Assembly: GCA_009192285.1 (NCBI GenBank)
Contig: CM018605.1
Location: 520,767 to 584,766 of the forward strand
Direction: 5' to 3'
DNA: 64,000 bases
Source of the DNA: Morchella semilibera
Taxonomy: Eukaryota; Ascomycota; Pezizomycetes; Pezizales; Morchellaceae
This document shows, piece by piece, positions 46,636 to 58,072 of the stretch. Each line of letters begins with the position of its first letter. Within the stretch, counting starts at the first letter, position 1. A program made the translations under genes and the position numbers. The notes beneath the pieces were generated by a model, which searched no databases, was not told where the DNA came from, and was given only the letters and a program-made list of their open reading frames with translations.

Positions 46636-48163
46636 CTACAAAACCACATCCTCAACGCCCTCCGCGTCCTGCTCCCCTTCAGCGTCCAGCTCGCCCTCTG
46701 CATCTTGATCCTCTGGCGCCACGCCCACCCGCCATTTGTGGCTGAACGCGACGAGGTCATCGTCGACGAGTAGGTCCTCTGTCTCCGGTGGTAGCTTGAT
46801 CCCCGAGCCCGGCGCAATGATCGGGATGCTGTCGAGCATGGTGTGTGCGGGCTTACCGGAGACGAAGGCAGGGTTGACCTTGTAGCTGTGGCCTTCGCGG
46901 AGGAGGCGGTTCTTGCGTAAAGCGGATTGGAGTGAGCCTTGTGCTTCGGAGCGGATGTCGCGACCTTCGATGGCGGGGTAGTTACTGTTGTATATTGGTT
47001 AGTTGGGTGGTTATATATGTATATGAGGGAAGAGAACGGACTTCCCAAGCCACTCGAAGATGGCTTTAGCCTGGCTACCCTTCTCATCGGCGATGGCCGA
47101 GATCGCCCTCACAATCATGTCCTCCCAATTAGGCACACCGCCCACATCCGCAACCTCCAGCGCTACAGTATCCCCCGGCGCGGTGCCCACCTCAACCCCG
47201 CCATCCTCCTTTGCTACCGCCGCCACATTCGCCTTCTTGATGCCCTCCACAATGCGTTTTGTGTGTGGATCATACAGCGGCAGGTCTGGGTGTGCGCGCT
47301 CCGCAAAGAATACCAGCTCCACCAGACTCCCCAACGGCAGACTGGCCAAATATGTCCTCTTCTCGTCCTCAGTCAGGCCCTGCCCGGACAAACCCGTCGC
47401 CAACGGCTTCTCCTCCCGCTTCTTGGCGCACGAGCTACAGAACCATTCCGCCTCAGCGACGGCGATCACGAGGTCGTCAATTGGCGGGTCGTGGCACAGC
47501 TGGTGGAAGGGTGTGTTGCAGCCGTCGCAGAAGACGATCATGTTGCTCTGAGGGCTGTGACCGCGCTGGCAGATTTTGCAGATGCGGGAGTCGTGGATGC
47601 GACGGTATGGCCCGCGGCGGCGGGAGGGTTGCTTTTGTGCTGGGTTGAAGTGGGCGGGGCGGTGCACCTTGCGGCCAGATTTAGTCTTGATGCCCTCCAT
47701 GGTGAACTCTTCTGAGGATGGGTTCTAGCTAGTTGTCAGCATGGAGCGCACACATGTTATACAGCGGGGGGGGGGGGCAAACATCGCTCTCGTCCTTAAT
47801 AGGTGTACTGCTCGTCTTCCGTCTACGAGTTGTCCTGCCTGTTCCTGTGCCAGTCTTGGCGCGGCTCTTCCCCGGTGTCTTCTTTGCGCCTGCTGCGTCG
47901 GGGGCTTGCGCTTCCTCCTCCTCCCCTTCTACTAGGGAAGAGACTTCGACGAGAATGAGCGCCGGGTCGTAGGTTGGTGGTACTGGGGCGGGGACAGAGA
48001 CTGGGACTGGGGCGGGAACAGGGACGGGAACAGGCGGCGGTGCCATCTGGTTCCAATTTTGACTCTCGGTCAGCTTCTGTCGGAGCATCAGCTCTGTCTC
48101 GGCCATGTCGTCGGGGTCAGGGCGGCGGTATGCGGCAGGGCCGGGGAGAAGGGGATCCGACAT
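46636..48163 (-). CDS. PHD-finger chromatin protein with a C-terminal winged-helix-like segment
   Basis: Three exons on the minus strand: 48163-47783, 47724-47042 and 46984-46636, 470 residues. Introns 47725-47782 and 46985-47041 restore the frame (SD|NPSSEEF and WLGN|NYPAIEG). The N-terminal third is Pro/Val-rich (PVPVPVPAPVPVSVPAPVPP) and then Lys/Arg-rich. The PHD finger lies at about residues 163-215 and reads CKICQRGHS, FCDGCNTPFHQLC and WFCSSC, a C4HC3 arrangement. A region containing WEDMIVRAISAIADEKGS and QSALRKNRLLREGHSYKV resembles a linker-histone-type winged helix. The tail is acidic (EDQDAEGELDAEGE). PHD fingers of this kind read histone H3 tails; the complex is not identifiable here. 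A telomere-like box lies 169 bp upstream. Confidence 0.82.
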
Positions 48164-48331
48164 CTTGTAGCTCTGGATTCTTGCTCTTTCTGGTAAGATG
48201 GATTGGAGGGGGCAAGTGGGGTGTGTGGGGTGGAATTGGGGGGGGGGGGTGGGTATCGATAATAGTAATTTAGAGGGATCGCGACAATTGTTGGTAGGGG
48301 CCGGGTAACGTGAGGACTAGGGCTGATACAA

Positions 48332-48342
48332 ACCTAACCCTA
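48332..48342. promoter_or_regulatory. Telomere-like box upstream of the PHD gene
   Basis: ACCTAACCCTA, about 170 bp before the ATG at 48163. Same core as in front of USB1. Confidence 0.4.
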
Positions 48343-48905
48343 TGCGAATACCTCAGTCTTAGAGAAGATGGCAGAGATTGAAGGGGTGAGTTCTCTCTAG
48401 CTCTCTGATTGGGATTCTTCCCTCCTTCTTACTGACTTAATTTGAACCACCGTTCACAACTCCCCCGCACGAGAGATTTTATATTTCACGTACTCACGCT
48501 AATAATAATACCCCTGGGTTCACAACAAATCACTCACACTCTATGCTCATACACTCGCACTCACTCGCACCTTTTCTTCCATAAATGGGTATCTTGCCTT
48601 CGACATCGCAACCCCTAGAATAACAGAAAGAAAAAAACTTTTACATACAAATAACCGTAACACAACATGCGTGCACATGGCATCCAGTGTTCATTACCCG
48701 TCAATTCACGTCAAAACAAAACATAAAAACTCCCCACCCCTTCTCCCCTAATTAATGTGTTGAACAAATATTTCAGTCGGCACCTTTCAAGATATAGAAG
48801 GCGCCGACCCCCCCCCTCCTTATGTCTATCCCCTGCACAATTACTTATTTGATAAAATAAAAAAAAATGCCTATAGAGAAGTTTTGAATCTTTTATTACT
48901 CTCGC

Positions 48906-50558
48906 TTACGCCTCCCTCTGCTTCTTCGGGCTGGTGACGCCGTTGAGAACTCCCGGTCTGGCCGGAGGTGGGTAGGGGATCCTCAGGCACCTAATTCCGA
49001 GGTATCCACAAATGGCATCAATGACTAATACTGCCCAGCGCGTGTACACAACTAAGGCGAATACAAAGTAGGCGCGGAGATAGTAAAGTTCCTGGAGCGG
49101 AGTGATGGCAGGGCTACATAAATTAGTCAGAAATTCTTCCATCAGCGACTATCAAGGATGGGTAACCACTCACAGTCCAAAAACTGGCATGTTGGCCAAG
49201 AAAGCTCCGCCCATCAATGGCGCCAACATGATAGTCCAATAGGGGAACGGCTGCCTTGTCAGATGCGCCAAGATGATTTTAGTGGTCATGCGACCAAATA
49301 CAAAGCTCAAAGTCACGCAGAAGAGGATCAATCGGTTCTCGGTCAACAGGCTAGTATGCTCGCTTCCGAGCCAAAGAACACAGCTGCCAGTGAAGATGAC
49401 GATCGGAGTCCACTCTAAGAAGATCGGTAGTACGGGCAGATTCTGGCGGCGACGGGCTACGATCACATTATAGACACAGAAAGGCAAATGTGCGACCAAG
49501 AACGAGCCGAGAATGACCGGGATCCAGATGTCGCGAATGGAGTAGTCGCCAAAGACCCAGTGGTCGCCAAAAACGGAGGAGAGCTTGTAGGTCCAAACTT
49601 CAGGTCCATAGTAACCAGAGGCAGCCATTAAACTGCAGGCAATAATGAGACCTTCCGTCGGGCCGTTGAAGTATCCAAGGTAAAGAACGTGGGTGTGGTA
49701 AGTCTCCCAGGTAGAGAAGAACATGGGCAAGCAAGGAATCAGCGCCGTAAAAGCGCCAGCTTTTGAGGGTCCCAGGCCCATAGATGCAGTTTCGCAAAGA
49801 CTGGCTAAAGCGCCTATCAGTCACCAACCCCGGCAAACCAACACCGGAAGTCAACCTACCTAATGTGCAGTTGAGAGAATCAATACCGTGGCTGTCGCAA
49901 GTAAAAGAGTTCCCATTAGCATTAAATCTCGACACCTCCGATAAAGGATAGTCAGGTAGAAACATACTCAAACAACTCCCCCAGCGGTGAGCTGGACCCT
50001 GTCCTCCGCGCCTGCTTTCCATCGATGTTATCCATCGTTGAGTACGCCCATAGTCCAAACGCGAATGAATAGTAGAGCCAGCTCGGACCGGGCCCTACTA
50101 GATCGGGCATGAAGTAGGCTAGGCACGCGACATTCGTGACGATGAATCCGAAGCCGATCAGGGTGACCGCATTAGGCGCGAGCCATCGCGGCAGAAGCTC
50201 AACCATAAAATTCCACTAACGACCAATCAGTACGCAACGCGCTTTTCTTTATTTATTTCGCTCTTCCCGTATAGACCTACGTAGTGTTTTAGGATGTACC
50301 GCGAGATGAAAGACTTGTCGACGGCTTGGTAGCGGTAACTTTTCAGGTGCACCAATTGGTCATCGGGGAGCGTCTCGGAACTCTTCCGTTTCTCTGCGCA
50401 TTTTTGTAAATATTATAAGATTTTCATTTAGGATATTTGATTCGAGTAGAGTAATTCCCGGCGACGGACAGAAATAGGGGACAGGGGGGGGGACGGAAAG
50501 AGTTGTTACCTCTCAACGGTTTTTGATGTAATGTCCGTGTATCAACCCAAGAAGCCAT
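48906..50558 (-). CDS. EPT1: Choline/ethanolamine phosphotransferase (Cpt1/Ept1 type)
   Basis: Integral membrane enzyme that transfers phosphocholine or phosphoethanolamine from the CDP-alcohol to diacylglycerol, the last step of the Kennedy pathway. Six exons on the minus strand: 50558-50510, 50393-50281, 50215-49968, 49891-49860, 49804-49174 and 49113-48906 (stop TAA), 426 residues. The start MASWVDTRTLHQKPL was chosen because splicing joins it in frame to KRKSSETLPDDQLVHLKSY. The catalytic CDP-alcohol motif spans the third and fourth exons: DGKQAR, eight residues, then GELFDHGID, matching DGx2ARx8Gx3Dx3D. Several hydrophobic segments follow, such as IWIPVILGSFLVAHLPF. The fourth exon is only 32 nt. 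Substrate preference (choline or ethanolamine) cannot be read from the sequence. A (GGAA)n tract lies upstream. Confidence 0.92.
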
Positions 50559-53500
50559 GATGACGAGAGGTTGTTTGAAACGGTGAAGAAGGAATGGAGT
50601 GCTGCTACTGGAATGGGGTTGCGTTGAAGAAGAACGCGGAAGGGAAGCGTGGAAGAAGAAGAAGAAGGAAAGAAAGAAGGAAGGAAGGAAGGAAGGAAGG
50701 AAGGAAGGAAAGGAAGAAAAAGAGGGAGGTGACAAGAAGAGAGGCAGTTAGGTGTTCACTGGCGGAGGCAGCAGAAGTAGGTACTAGCCGCCTTCTCTCG
50801 ATCTTTCTATGTCCCAATTTGAAACAGGACAGCCAGATGTGATCGATAAGATTACTTATGCTAGGGCAACTCATGCAGGTGAGAGAAGAAGGGAAAAGGA
50901 CCCTAACTTTCTTGATGAATCTACTTTATTCTATCCCTATCATCCCTATTTTACATCTCACCAGACATCAACTGCATATTATTTACGCGTAGACCTGGTA
51001 CAGTGGTACATAGGTAACCGAACAGATGTCGGAAAACCACACCCGACCAGACAATCTGATCGGTACTACTTCGTGAACATTTTCCCTGGCCAAAGTGTAT
51101 ACGAGCCTGAAAAGTTTCTTCTCGCGTTCACTCTACCAATCCAAAGGTGGTTTTTGCCCGGCATTGGTACCTGTCCTTACGATCGATATAAGCTCACGGT
51201 ATAGATATATATCTCTTGCAAGTGAAGCATTAACGGGGAGACCAACGGTTCTTACTCCCGCAAGCATAGCTTACCCGCTACGCAACAGCTGTGCAAGATC
51301 CAGAAAATCTCCCTTTCTCCTAACACTGCTTCGGGAAAGGGTGCTATAGGTCCCTGCCCGGCCGTAGTGTGACTGGGTCGGGCACTAAATTGATTCTTCA
51401 ATGCTGCTGAATGTATCGCGGGCCATGTGAGTGGGTGCAGCCAAGTTCCAACCGTATCTAAAGGAGTTGGCTTCGTTACACGCTTTCTTTTCTCCACTAC
51501 AGCGTAGAGTAGATCTGGAGGATATAAGATTGTCGGATGGGTTTTCCTAGGTTTGTAATAAAGGGTTCTTTAGGTACCATCGAAATCAAGTGTACCAAGC
51601 GCTATTTCTTTTTCTGTTGCTCTATTTTATTTTTGTCATGCTTTCTTCTTTGTCAACTAGTCTCCGCTCTGTGGCCGGAACAATAGAGGGGTTTGAGTGT
51701 GGGGTATGGGGTTCCATTGTGTGATGTAGCTCCAAAATCTTTATATTTTCAACTATTACTTTGGCGGAAATGGGACCACCGAATATATATTCCGATCCAA
51801 GTTTATGGGGGGATTTGCTGGAGAAATAGTCAAGGTAGAAGCTCCCAAACAAATATATGTATGGGGCAACCAGTGCCATAATATATCTCCACGTACCAGT
51901 CTTTGGGATATTTGATTCAAGGTTTATTTAAGATTGTTCTCACATAAGGGGTAGGTAGGGGATGGGTACGAGACTAGGGGAATAGATGCTCGATTGTTGT
52001 TCAATTAATCAGTTCAAAGCATTTTGTATGGAGTTCTAGTACTGGCCGGTTTCTACGTCTGACTAACCCCAATGGATTAACGAAAATAGGAATTTACTCA
52101 CTGGATGGTATTTATTTAATTGCCTGGTTGGCAATGCTCACCTGCAGCAAGAAAGCGGAGGAATTGCCATCATTGAAATAGCAGGCAATAAACATTTAGC
52201 TATTCCTAATAAGTTAAAATGAAAGCTAGTGTCTGAAAGAAAGAAAGTGTAAAAGTAGAAAATGGTGAAGTACCTAAAAGAACCCATCAGCAAGATTGCA
52301 TCCGTCTCCTGATATTTTCTAGGGCTGGGGAGACTCGATCGGGAAACTAAGGAGACTGTCAAATTCATTAAGAGACTCAGGAGACTCCAGACACAAATGG
52401 TAAAGCTTGCTGATGGCCCGATAGTAGACTTGCAATATAAATATACAGTAGTAAAGATATATTGCACGGAAAGGGACAATGGTAGCGGTGCATGTACTAT
52501 GAAGTATAAATAAATAAACGGTAAAGGACTACAATGCCACAGCCTTTTGTCAATATATATCTAGGATGCCATGGAAGCCAGCGTATGCAGTGCCAATGAT
52601 CCCACAACTTCACCGTGGATACTCCCGTTCGTATTGTTCACACGTGACCAAGCTCGACTTCGCTGGAGTCGCCGTATTGCCCAAGGATGTGTATTACCCC
52701 ACCTAAAGTTACACCCCCCCGGCCTACTCGTTCAACTTATCATCCTCCATGTCACAGGTTCTCACGATTTTTGGCAACTACAACTCGGGCGCACGAAAGC
52801 AGAAGGGTTAAGTATAACCTTCCCTAGCGTTCTCTGTTTACAAGCCCTTCGCACGGGACTGGAGTTAGTGGTGGAGAACTGGCCTAGAGATAACCGCCTA
52901 CCGCGGTCATCAGAGGTGCTAACCCCAACATCATAGGCAGTATGGAGGGGAACGTGGTCCCGCCTATAGTTCTTGCGTTGAGGTAAATTATCATCTCTCG
53001 AGCGGTCGTCCCTTTGCCCTTAGCGCACAAGCGCACGAGAATCCGGGAGTGGGGATAGATCTATATATGTAGTGGGTTGGGCGTATCAAAACACTTCGCC
53101 CAACAGAGCTTACCCAAATACTCGCATGAAGCATCCCTCGATGCCGTCTGGCGAAACGTCAATATCCCACGTTATATATGGTATTGTTCTAAAGCCCTAC
53201 CTAAGAGTTAGATCTAATTCGCTGGGGCAACACTTCGATCCTGGGTAGGGTTAGGGTTGGAATCTGGTTTACAAAGTGAACCACTCAGATCATTCAGGCA
53301 TGTCGGCTGTGGCTTGGAAAACGTGCAAAGAGGGTTTTTGTTTGGGTTTCACGATTGGCTATCACATGCAAGAGTACTACATACATGTGGGTGTGGGTCT
53401 TGGCTTCACGCGCGATCACTCGAGGAGGTCCGGGGTGGTGTAGGGGAAATCATATTTCTACAAAACTCCTGAGATCTCAGGACCGTGGGACATCTTGACA

Positions 53501-54232
53501 TCGGAATCTCATACTCCGCCCTCCTGGTGGGCAATAGAATATCATGGGGCCCGTACCCGCAGCACCTAAACCCCATAACTGAATTAATCCTCACGGTCGA
53601 GCCTCGAATCGAAGGGGCTTTTGTGCCGGGGAAATGCAATAACCGTTGGTCCCGGCTCTTGGTTCCAGATCTTGTGAAAGTAATGCATCTGTTTGATAGG
53701 ACGGATTCCGTGCTAGCTACTTACAAAGACCTTGGTTGAATAGCAGTTTGCGGCCCCAAAGTTAGAGTTTTTTTTTTATTATTATTATTTTTTTTTTAAA
53801 AAAAAAGAGCATAATTTCAACAACACAGCGGGCTATATATGGACAGCCAGCGAAGCCTTGAAATATGAAAGCCCTTAAGAATTGTAAAATCATGGGCTTA
53901 ACGGTGAAATGTACGGCCTTCTCAACTCTGTGAGGGGGGTAATTAGTCATGGGCTTATATTTCACAGGGCCGGAATCTAGAGCTTCAAAGGCTCCTCGGT
54001 ACAAGAAATAGATGGCATGGCCGGCCCTCAACATATACACCTTAGAATAATTGAAAGAGGGTGGCGTTTACGATTTATGAACGCGAGACTTGAATAGAGT
54101 CAAATATTTAATAGCTCCATAAATACAACGGTCCATCAATTTACATGCCCGGATCCTACAATTGCGCGTTCCCTTTTTATACATAAGACAAGAACCCATA
54201 ATATAAAAAAAAAACTCCATAAAAACAAACCC
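50559..54232. other. Gene-poor stretch
   Basis: 3.7 kb. ORFs such as 52571-52936 (+) and 52138-52479 (-) have no recognisable domain. Features: the GGAA microsatellite, a TAGGGTTAGGGTT telomere-like box at 53246-53258, and an A/T homopolymer patch at 53769-53806. Confidence 0.5.
50677..50712. repeat. (GGAA)n microsatellite upstream of EPT1
   Basis: About nine GGAA units within a GAA-rich stretch, 120-150 bp upstream of the EPT1 ATG. Confidence 0.8.
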
Positions 54233-54661
54233 CTAACAACAGCAGCCAGCTCGCGATCGGCCAGTCACAAAACCCCACAACATCAACGCCATCTCCGAAT
54301 TCTCATACACCGCATCCTCCAACCTCGCCTCGATGGGCCTCAACTCCGTCTCCTTAAACCACTCCCTCATCAGTATAGACACACCTCTGTGTGTATTAAT
54401 CTTCCCCACCTCTATCATAGATCTATCAATCAATTCGAAAGCCTTCTGTCTTCTCTCCGCAGGGTAGGGCCCCCCGTTTCTGTAAAGCTCCAGGAAGAGC
54501 TTACACATGGCTTCACTGTTCTCTTGGGTGGCGATTATGCTGGCATTGGAAGCGTTGGCGAAGTCGTAGACGCTGGGGAGCGGGGAGGGAGGACGCTCAA
54601 CGGGTGGTGGAGTGGATGAGTATACATACATGCCGTAACAGCAATACTCTATTTGTAACAT
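54233..54661 (-). CDS. Hypothetical protein ending in Cys-Cys-Cys
   Basis: Single-exon ORF of 142 residues. After a Cys/Tyr-containing start and a Pro-rich linker (STPPPVERPPSPLPS), the rest is helical and charged: VYDFANASNASIIATQ, EAMCKLFLELYRNGGPYP, RRQKAFELIDRSMIEVGK and EWFKETELRPIEARLED. It ends RSRAGCCC; a terminal CCC might be lipidated, but this is speculation. Codon use is gene-like. A TATATA-type stretch lies upstream on the same strand near 54795-54800. No family is recognised. Confidence 0.5.
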   Translation of the reverse strand: MLQIEYCCYGMYVYSSTPPPVERPPSPLPSVYDFANASNASIIATQENSEAMCKLFLELYRNGGPYPAERRQKAFELIDRSMIEVGKINTHRGVSILMREWFKETELRPIEARLEDAVYENSEMALMLWGFVTGRSRAGCCC

Positions 54662-56418
54662 TGTTTTTGAAGGTTGGTATACTTGACCGTGTGTTTAAGT
54701 TGCGGCTTGGCGACTTTGGGTCTTTGGGTCTTTGCGTGTTTGTATGTTTGTATTTTTGTATGCCCGAAAACTTTTTTAATGGGGAATATGGGTAGTTTAT
54801 ATAGTTGTGGTGCGGGTTCTTAATAGTGTCGTGATGACGCATTGGCGTCGCGGAATATGTGGGTGACCTTATTGCGGGCATCATGTCTAACGAGGTAGCA
54901 GCGACATTCTAGTGGTGACGCACTCTTTTCAATACTGACACGGTCACGCGTGTCAAGCGTATTGAAAACTAGGCGAATAGTGAGCTCACTACTACGCTAG
55001 TAGCGCTCTCGACATAGAAAGTTAATGTCACGCACCACACTAAGAATCGCATACTATCCACGGGCAAAGCCCCTCTCGAATCAACTCAGGAATATACAGT
55101 TTGAGACTTTTCCCCAAGGTTTTGGGTGCTATTCCATACATTGGCTATGGGAGCCTGGGTCGTGGCTTTGGGGGGTCAATGATAGTTGAACCGAGATAAT
55201 AATTGTTGCTAGCTAATTTAGGCCAACTACGTCATTTTTTTCTTTCTTTTTTTCTTTACAATGAGATAACAGTCTGAAAACACTGCCGGGAAGTTAGAGC
55301 CAAAAGAGTGGGTTTCTTAGCTAGCTATAGTACTCACTGCAAAATTTAAAGGGCCAATGGCGGTCTTGTTTGGGATATGGCAAACACCCACGATCGCATC
55401 ACTCGTAAACTTTGTCACTGCTTTAGGTTACTGGAATAAATAACTCCTGGGCCCGTTCAGTTAGTATTCTGTTAATATTTCCACGCAGTCATGGGCGCCA
55501 GACGTAATTAACATGCGATCGATCGTGTGACCCTACTCGTCTTTAATTGACCTGACCCTACTCGTCTTTAATTGACCTGACCCTACTCGTCTTTAATTGA
55601 CCAGCCCCAACTTTGAAAGCCGGTAGGGCTTTGACTCCGGCTTGTATAACTGCGCGGCTTCAAGATTGTGGTCGTTTAATGCAATTTACCTCTGAAGCCA
55701 AGTTTGAATTATGGTCTCACCGGTGTGATAAATATCACTCGGTTTGATTTGGGGCTAATAAGTGGTGTTAATTTACCGGAAACCTAGACCGCGCTGTAGG
55801 ATGGCTAGGCTAGCTACATGTAGGTTGTGACCAGATACATGTACATACTCTACATTTCCGGTCTCGCAGATTGATGACATCGCTCTAGCAGTATGTAATG
55901 ACCACGATATGTTGAGCAAACCCTTTCAAAGGTGACCAAAACCAGCTCGACCACGCTTGCTGGAAAAAGGAAAGGGGCTGTATTCTCGGCAGGGCTTCAT
56001 TAATAATGCAAGCTTCGGCCAAAGACTGATACAACTTGTATCAGTAAGGGTCTGAGACTTGTCAAGCCTCGTTGGAAGATCTGCGAATAATTATTTTGTA
56101 ACATATCGTTTCTAAAATGTCCGGGTTTATAGAATTCAGGTCACGTCTGTTGAAAATAGAACATCAACGGGACATCGTTTAGTCGTGTAATCATAATTTT
56201 ATTGTAAATTGCGTGTGTACATATATACCAGCACCGTGCAATTTAGCGATTGGTCTCAAGAAAGGATTAAGTAGGGGAAAAACTTCCATAAAACCTTAGC
56301 AGAGCAGACAGGACACTGCTCATACACTATCAATTTTGACAAAAAGAGAGAGAAGAAACAACCTAGATCCAAACGCCCTGGAAGAACACAAGGAAAGAAA
56401 TTTTCGCCCCACGGCCCA
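54662..56418. other. Intergenic; 25-bp triplicate
   Basis: 1.75 kb without supportable genes. It holds three exact 25-bp tandem units (55528-55602), an imperfect palindrome GTGTGATAAATATCACTCGG at 55724-55743 and TACATGTA at 55816 and 55838. Confidence 0.55.
55528..55602. repeat. 25-bp tandem repeat, three exact units
   Basis: Unit begins TGACCCTACTCG and ends TTTAATTGACC; three identical head-to-tail copies with no spacers. Confidence 0.9.
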
Positions 56419-57273
56419 CTACCTCTTCAAGTCCTTCGAATCCTTGAGGATATGGTTCATATGGACATTACTTACCTTCACCCTCCTGTTCTGTGCCCTC
56501 TTCCTTCCTTTCTGCGCTCCGCCCTTCACTTCCTTCTTTACTGTCGCCGGATCCACACTTGTAGGCTTCAGCCCGGCCTTCTCCAGCTCGCCAGGCAGAT
56601 CCCCGGGCGGCGGGATGACAATCTTGTGCCAGATCGCCTTAAACTCGTCCTCGACAATGATATCCAGCGTCTTGTCATTTATCCAGACCATTCTGGGCTG
56701 GTTATCCTTCTTGGTCCTGGTGACGAGTATATCACCGCTCTCCTCCAGGTCCGCAATAGTCTCCACTGCGCCCGCCCACCCATCCTTCAGCTCCTTCACG
56801 CTCAGTCCCTGCGCCGTCGTCTGCTGCTGCAGATACGCAAGCAGCGCTTGCGCGCTGCGGATGTTATGGATCGGCTTATACTCGAGCGTGCCCTGCGCAG
56901 GGTTCCATGTCAGGCGCTCATTCTGCTTGAGCACCTGGAGTAGCGTCGGGGTCATCTGAATGGATAGATAGCTGGCTATCTGGTCGGGGGTCTGTGGGAC
57001 CTCGCGCTGCTTGAGGTGCTGGATGGCGTGGTGCACTTGTGTCATCATGTGCTGCGTGCCTAGGGAGGTGTCTGTGGGCTGCGAGTAGACGATGGGCGGC
57101 GCTGCGGGCTTGGTCCGGTCGACGATGCGCTTGCGCTTTGGAGCAGTGGTGGGAGTACTGGCGGGGGGGGTACTGGTAGTGGTGGTGGGTGCGGCGACGC
57201 GTCGAGGGCCGCTGAAGTTGGCCTGCGCCATGACGGACTTGGTGAAAGCGGCGGCTTGCTTATCGAGAGACAT
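56419..57273 (-). CDS. TFA2: Transcription initiation factor TFIIE subunit beta (Tfa2)
   Basis: Small subunit of TFIIE, which recruits and regulates TFIIH at RNA polymerase II promoters. Single exon, 284 residues. The frame is open upstream to 57480, but MSLDKQAAAFTKSV is the usual fungal Tfa2 start. After a basic linker come the core winged-helix segments: HMMTQVHHAIQHLKQRE, QIASYLSIQMTPTLLQVLK, RLTWNPAQGTLEYKPIHNIR, then a second helix-turn domain with LSVKELKDGWAGAVETI and GDILVTRTKKDNQPRMVW. The C-terminus has the conserved basic RRVKVSNVHM and HILKD. A GTAAGT donor-like site interrupts the last 20 codons but no good exon follows, and the unspliced reading matches the animal GTF2E2 tail. 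Confidence 0.9.
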   Translation of the reverse strand: MSLDKQAAAFTKSVMAQANFSGPRRVAAPTTTTSTPPASTPTTAPKRKRIVDRTKPAAPPIVYSQPTDTSLGTQHMMTQVHHAIQHLKQREVPQTPDQIASYLSIQMTPTLLQVLKQNERLTWNPAQGTLEYKPIHNIRSAQALLAYLQQQTTAQGLSVKELKDGWAGAVETIADLEESGDILVTRTKKDNQPRMVWINDKTLDIIVEDEFKAIWHKIVIPPPGDLPGELEKAGLKPTSVDPATVKKEVKGGAQKGRKRAQNRRVKVSNVHMNHILKDSKDLKR

Positions 57274-58072
57274 GATGGGTAGTGGCAGGAGGTGAGTTGG
57301 GGGGTTGTGTGGTGGTGAGGTTTGAGGTGAGATGATGAGATGGTGGTGGTGGTATTTAGTGAGTTGAAGGAAGTTGTAAGGGTTGATGCAAGGACCCGGG
57401 GTGGTGGTAGTGGTGCCAAGGCTTGATCTGCGCTTGACAAATTGCGTTGGCTTATGTACTATAGAGCCACAGACAATCATTGAAGCACATAAAATTATAT
57501 TGCGTATTGATTGTTATTAAAACCTTTGGTTTCATAGAAATATTAATTGTGATTTACGTTGGGGGCAAGCAGCTGCGTCTCTGAGCGATAACTTCTCTCA
57601 ATTGAAAGCTTTGTTTCCTAATATGCCGGCATTGTCATATGAAACAGGCTAAAAGATTTCCTGAGAAACTAATCATTACCATGCAATCCTCAATAATTGA
57701 ATCTGATCCTCCATATTCAAAGCTATTATAATATAGACTCTCTTCGGGGAACACACAACATTCGAAATAGACCGCGTTCGACAGCAGGTATTAAGCTCTG
57801 CAATAACATAGAATGAGAGAGATGATGTTGAATTACTATAACGTACAACAGTTATAGGAAGATAATAAAAGTCAAAGCGGCTTAACAAACCGAGTGATAA
57901 TTCATGCAAGCACCGGCATGTATCGGTTTGGCAGTACCAAACTTTAGCTTTTGTCACCCCATCATCTACCACACACCGTACATGCAGCAGTGTTTAAAGA
58001 ACATCAGGAAACCACATTTTCCCCCTATTTTTCACGAAACACAGAAAATAAAAAGAAAATTAGGACAATTAC
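57274..58072. other. Intergenic, no gene seen
   Basis: 800 bp between TFA2 and USB1, both on the minus strand. It contains one ACCGAGTGATAATTCATG motif at 57889-57906 near the USB1 3' end. Confidence 0.55.

Noticed and set aside
48371-48430. ATG GCA GAG ATT GAA GGG followed by GTGAGT, resembling a first exon divergent from the PHD gene
   Set aside because: No downstream exon is visible before the EPT1 3' end.
55528-55602. Tandem array considered as CRISPR-like
   Set aside because: Units are adjacent without spacers and the genome is fungal.
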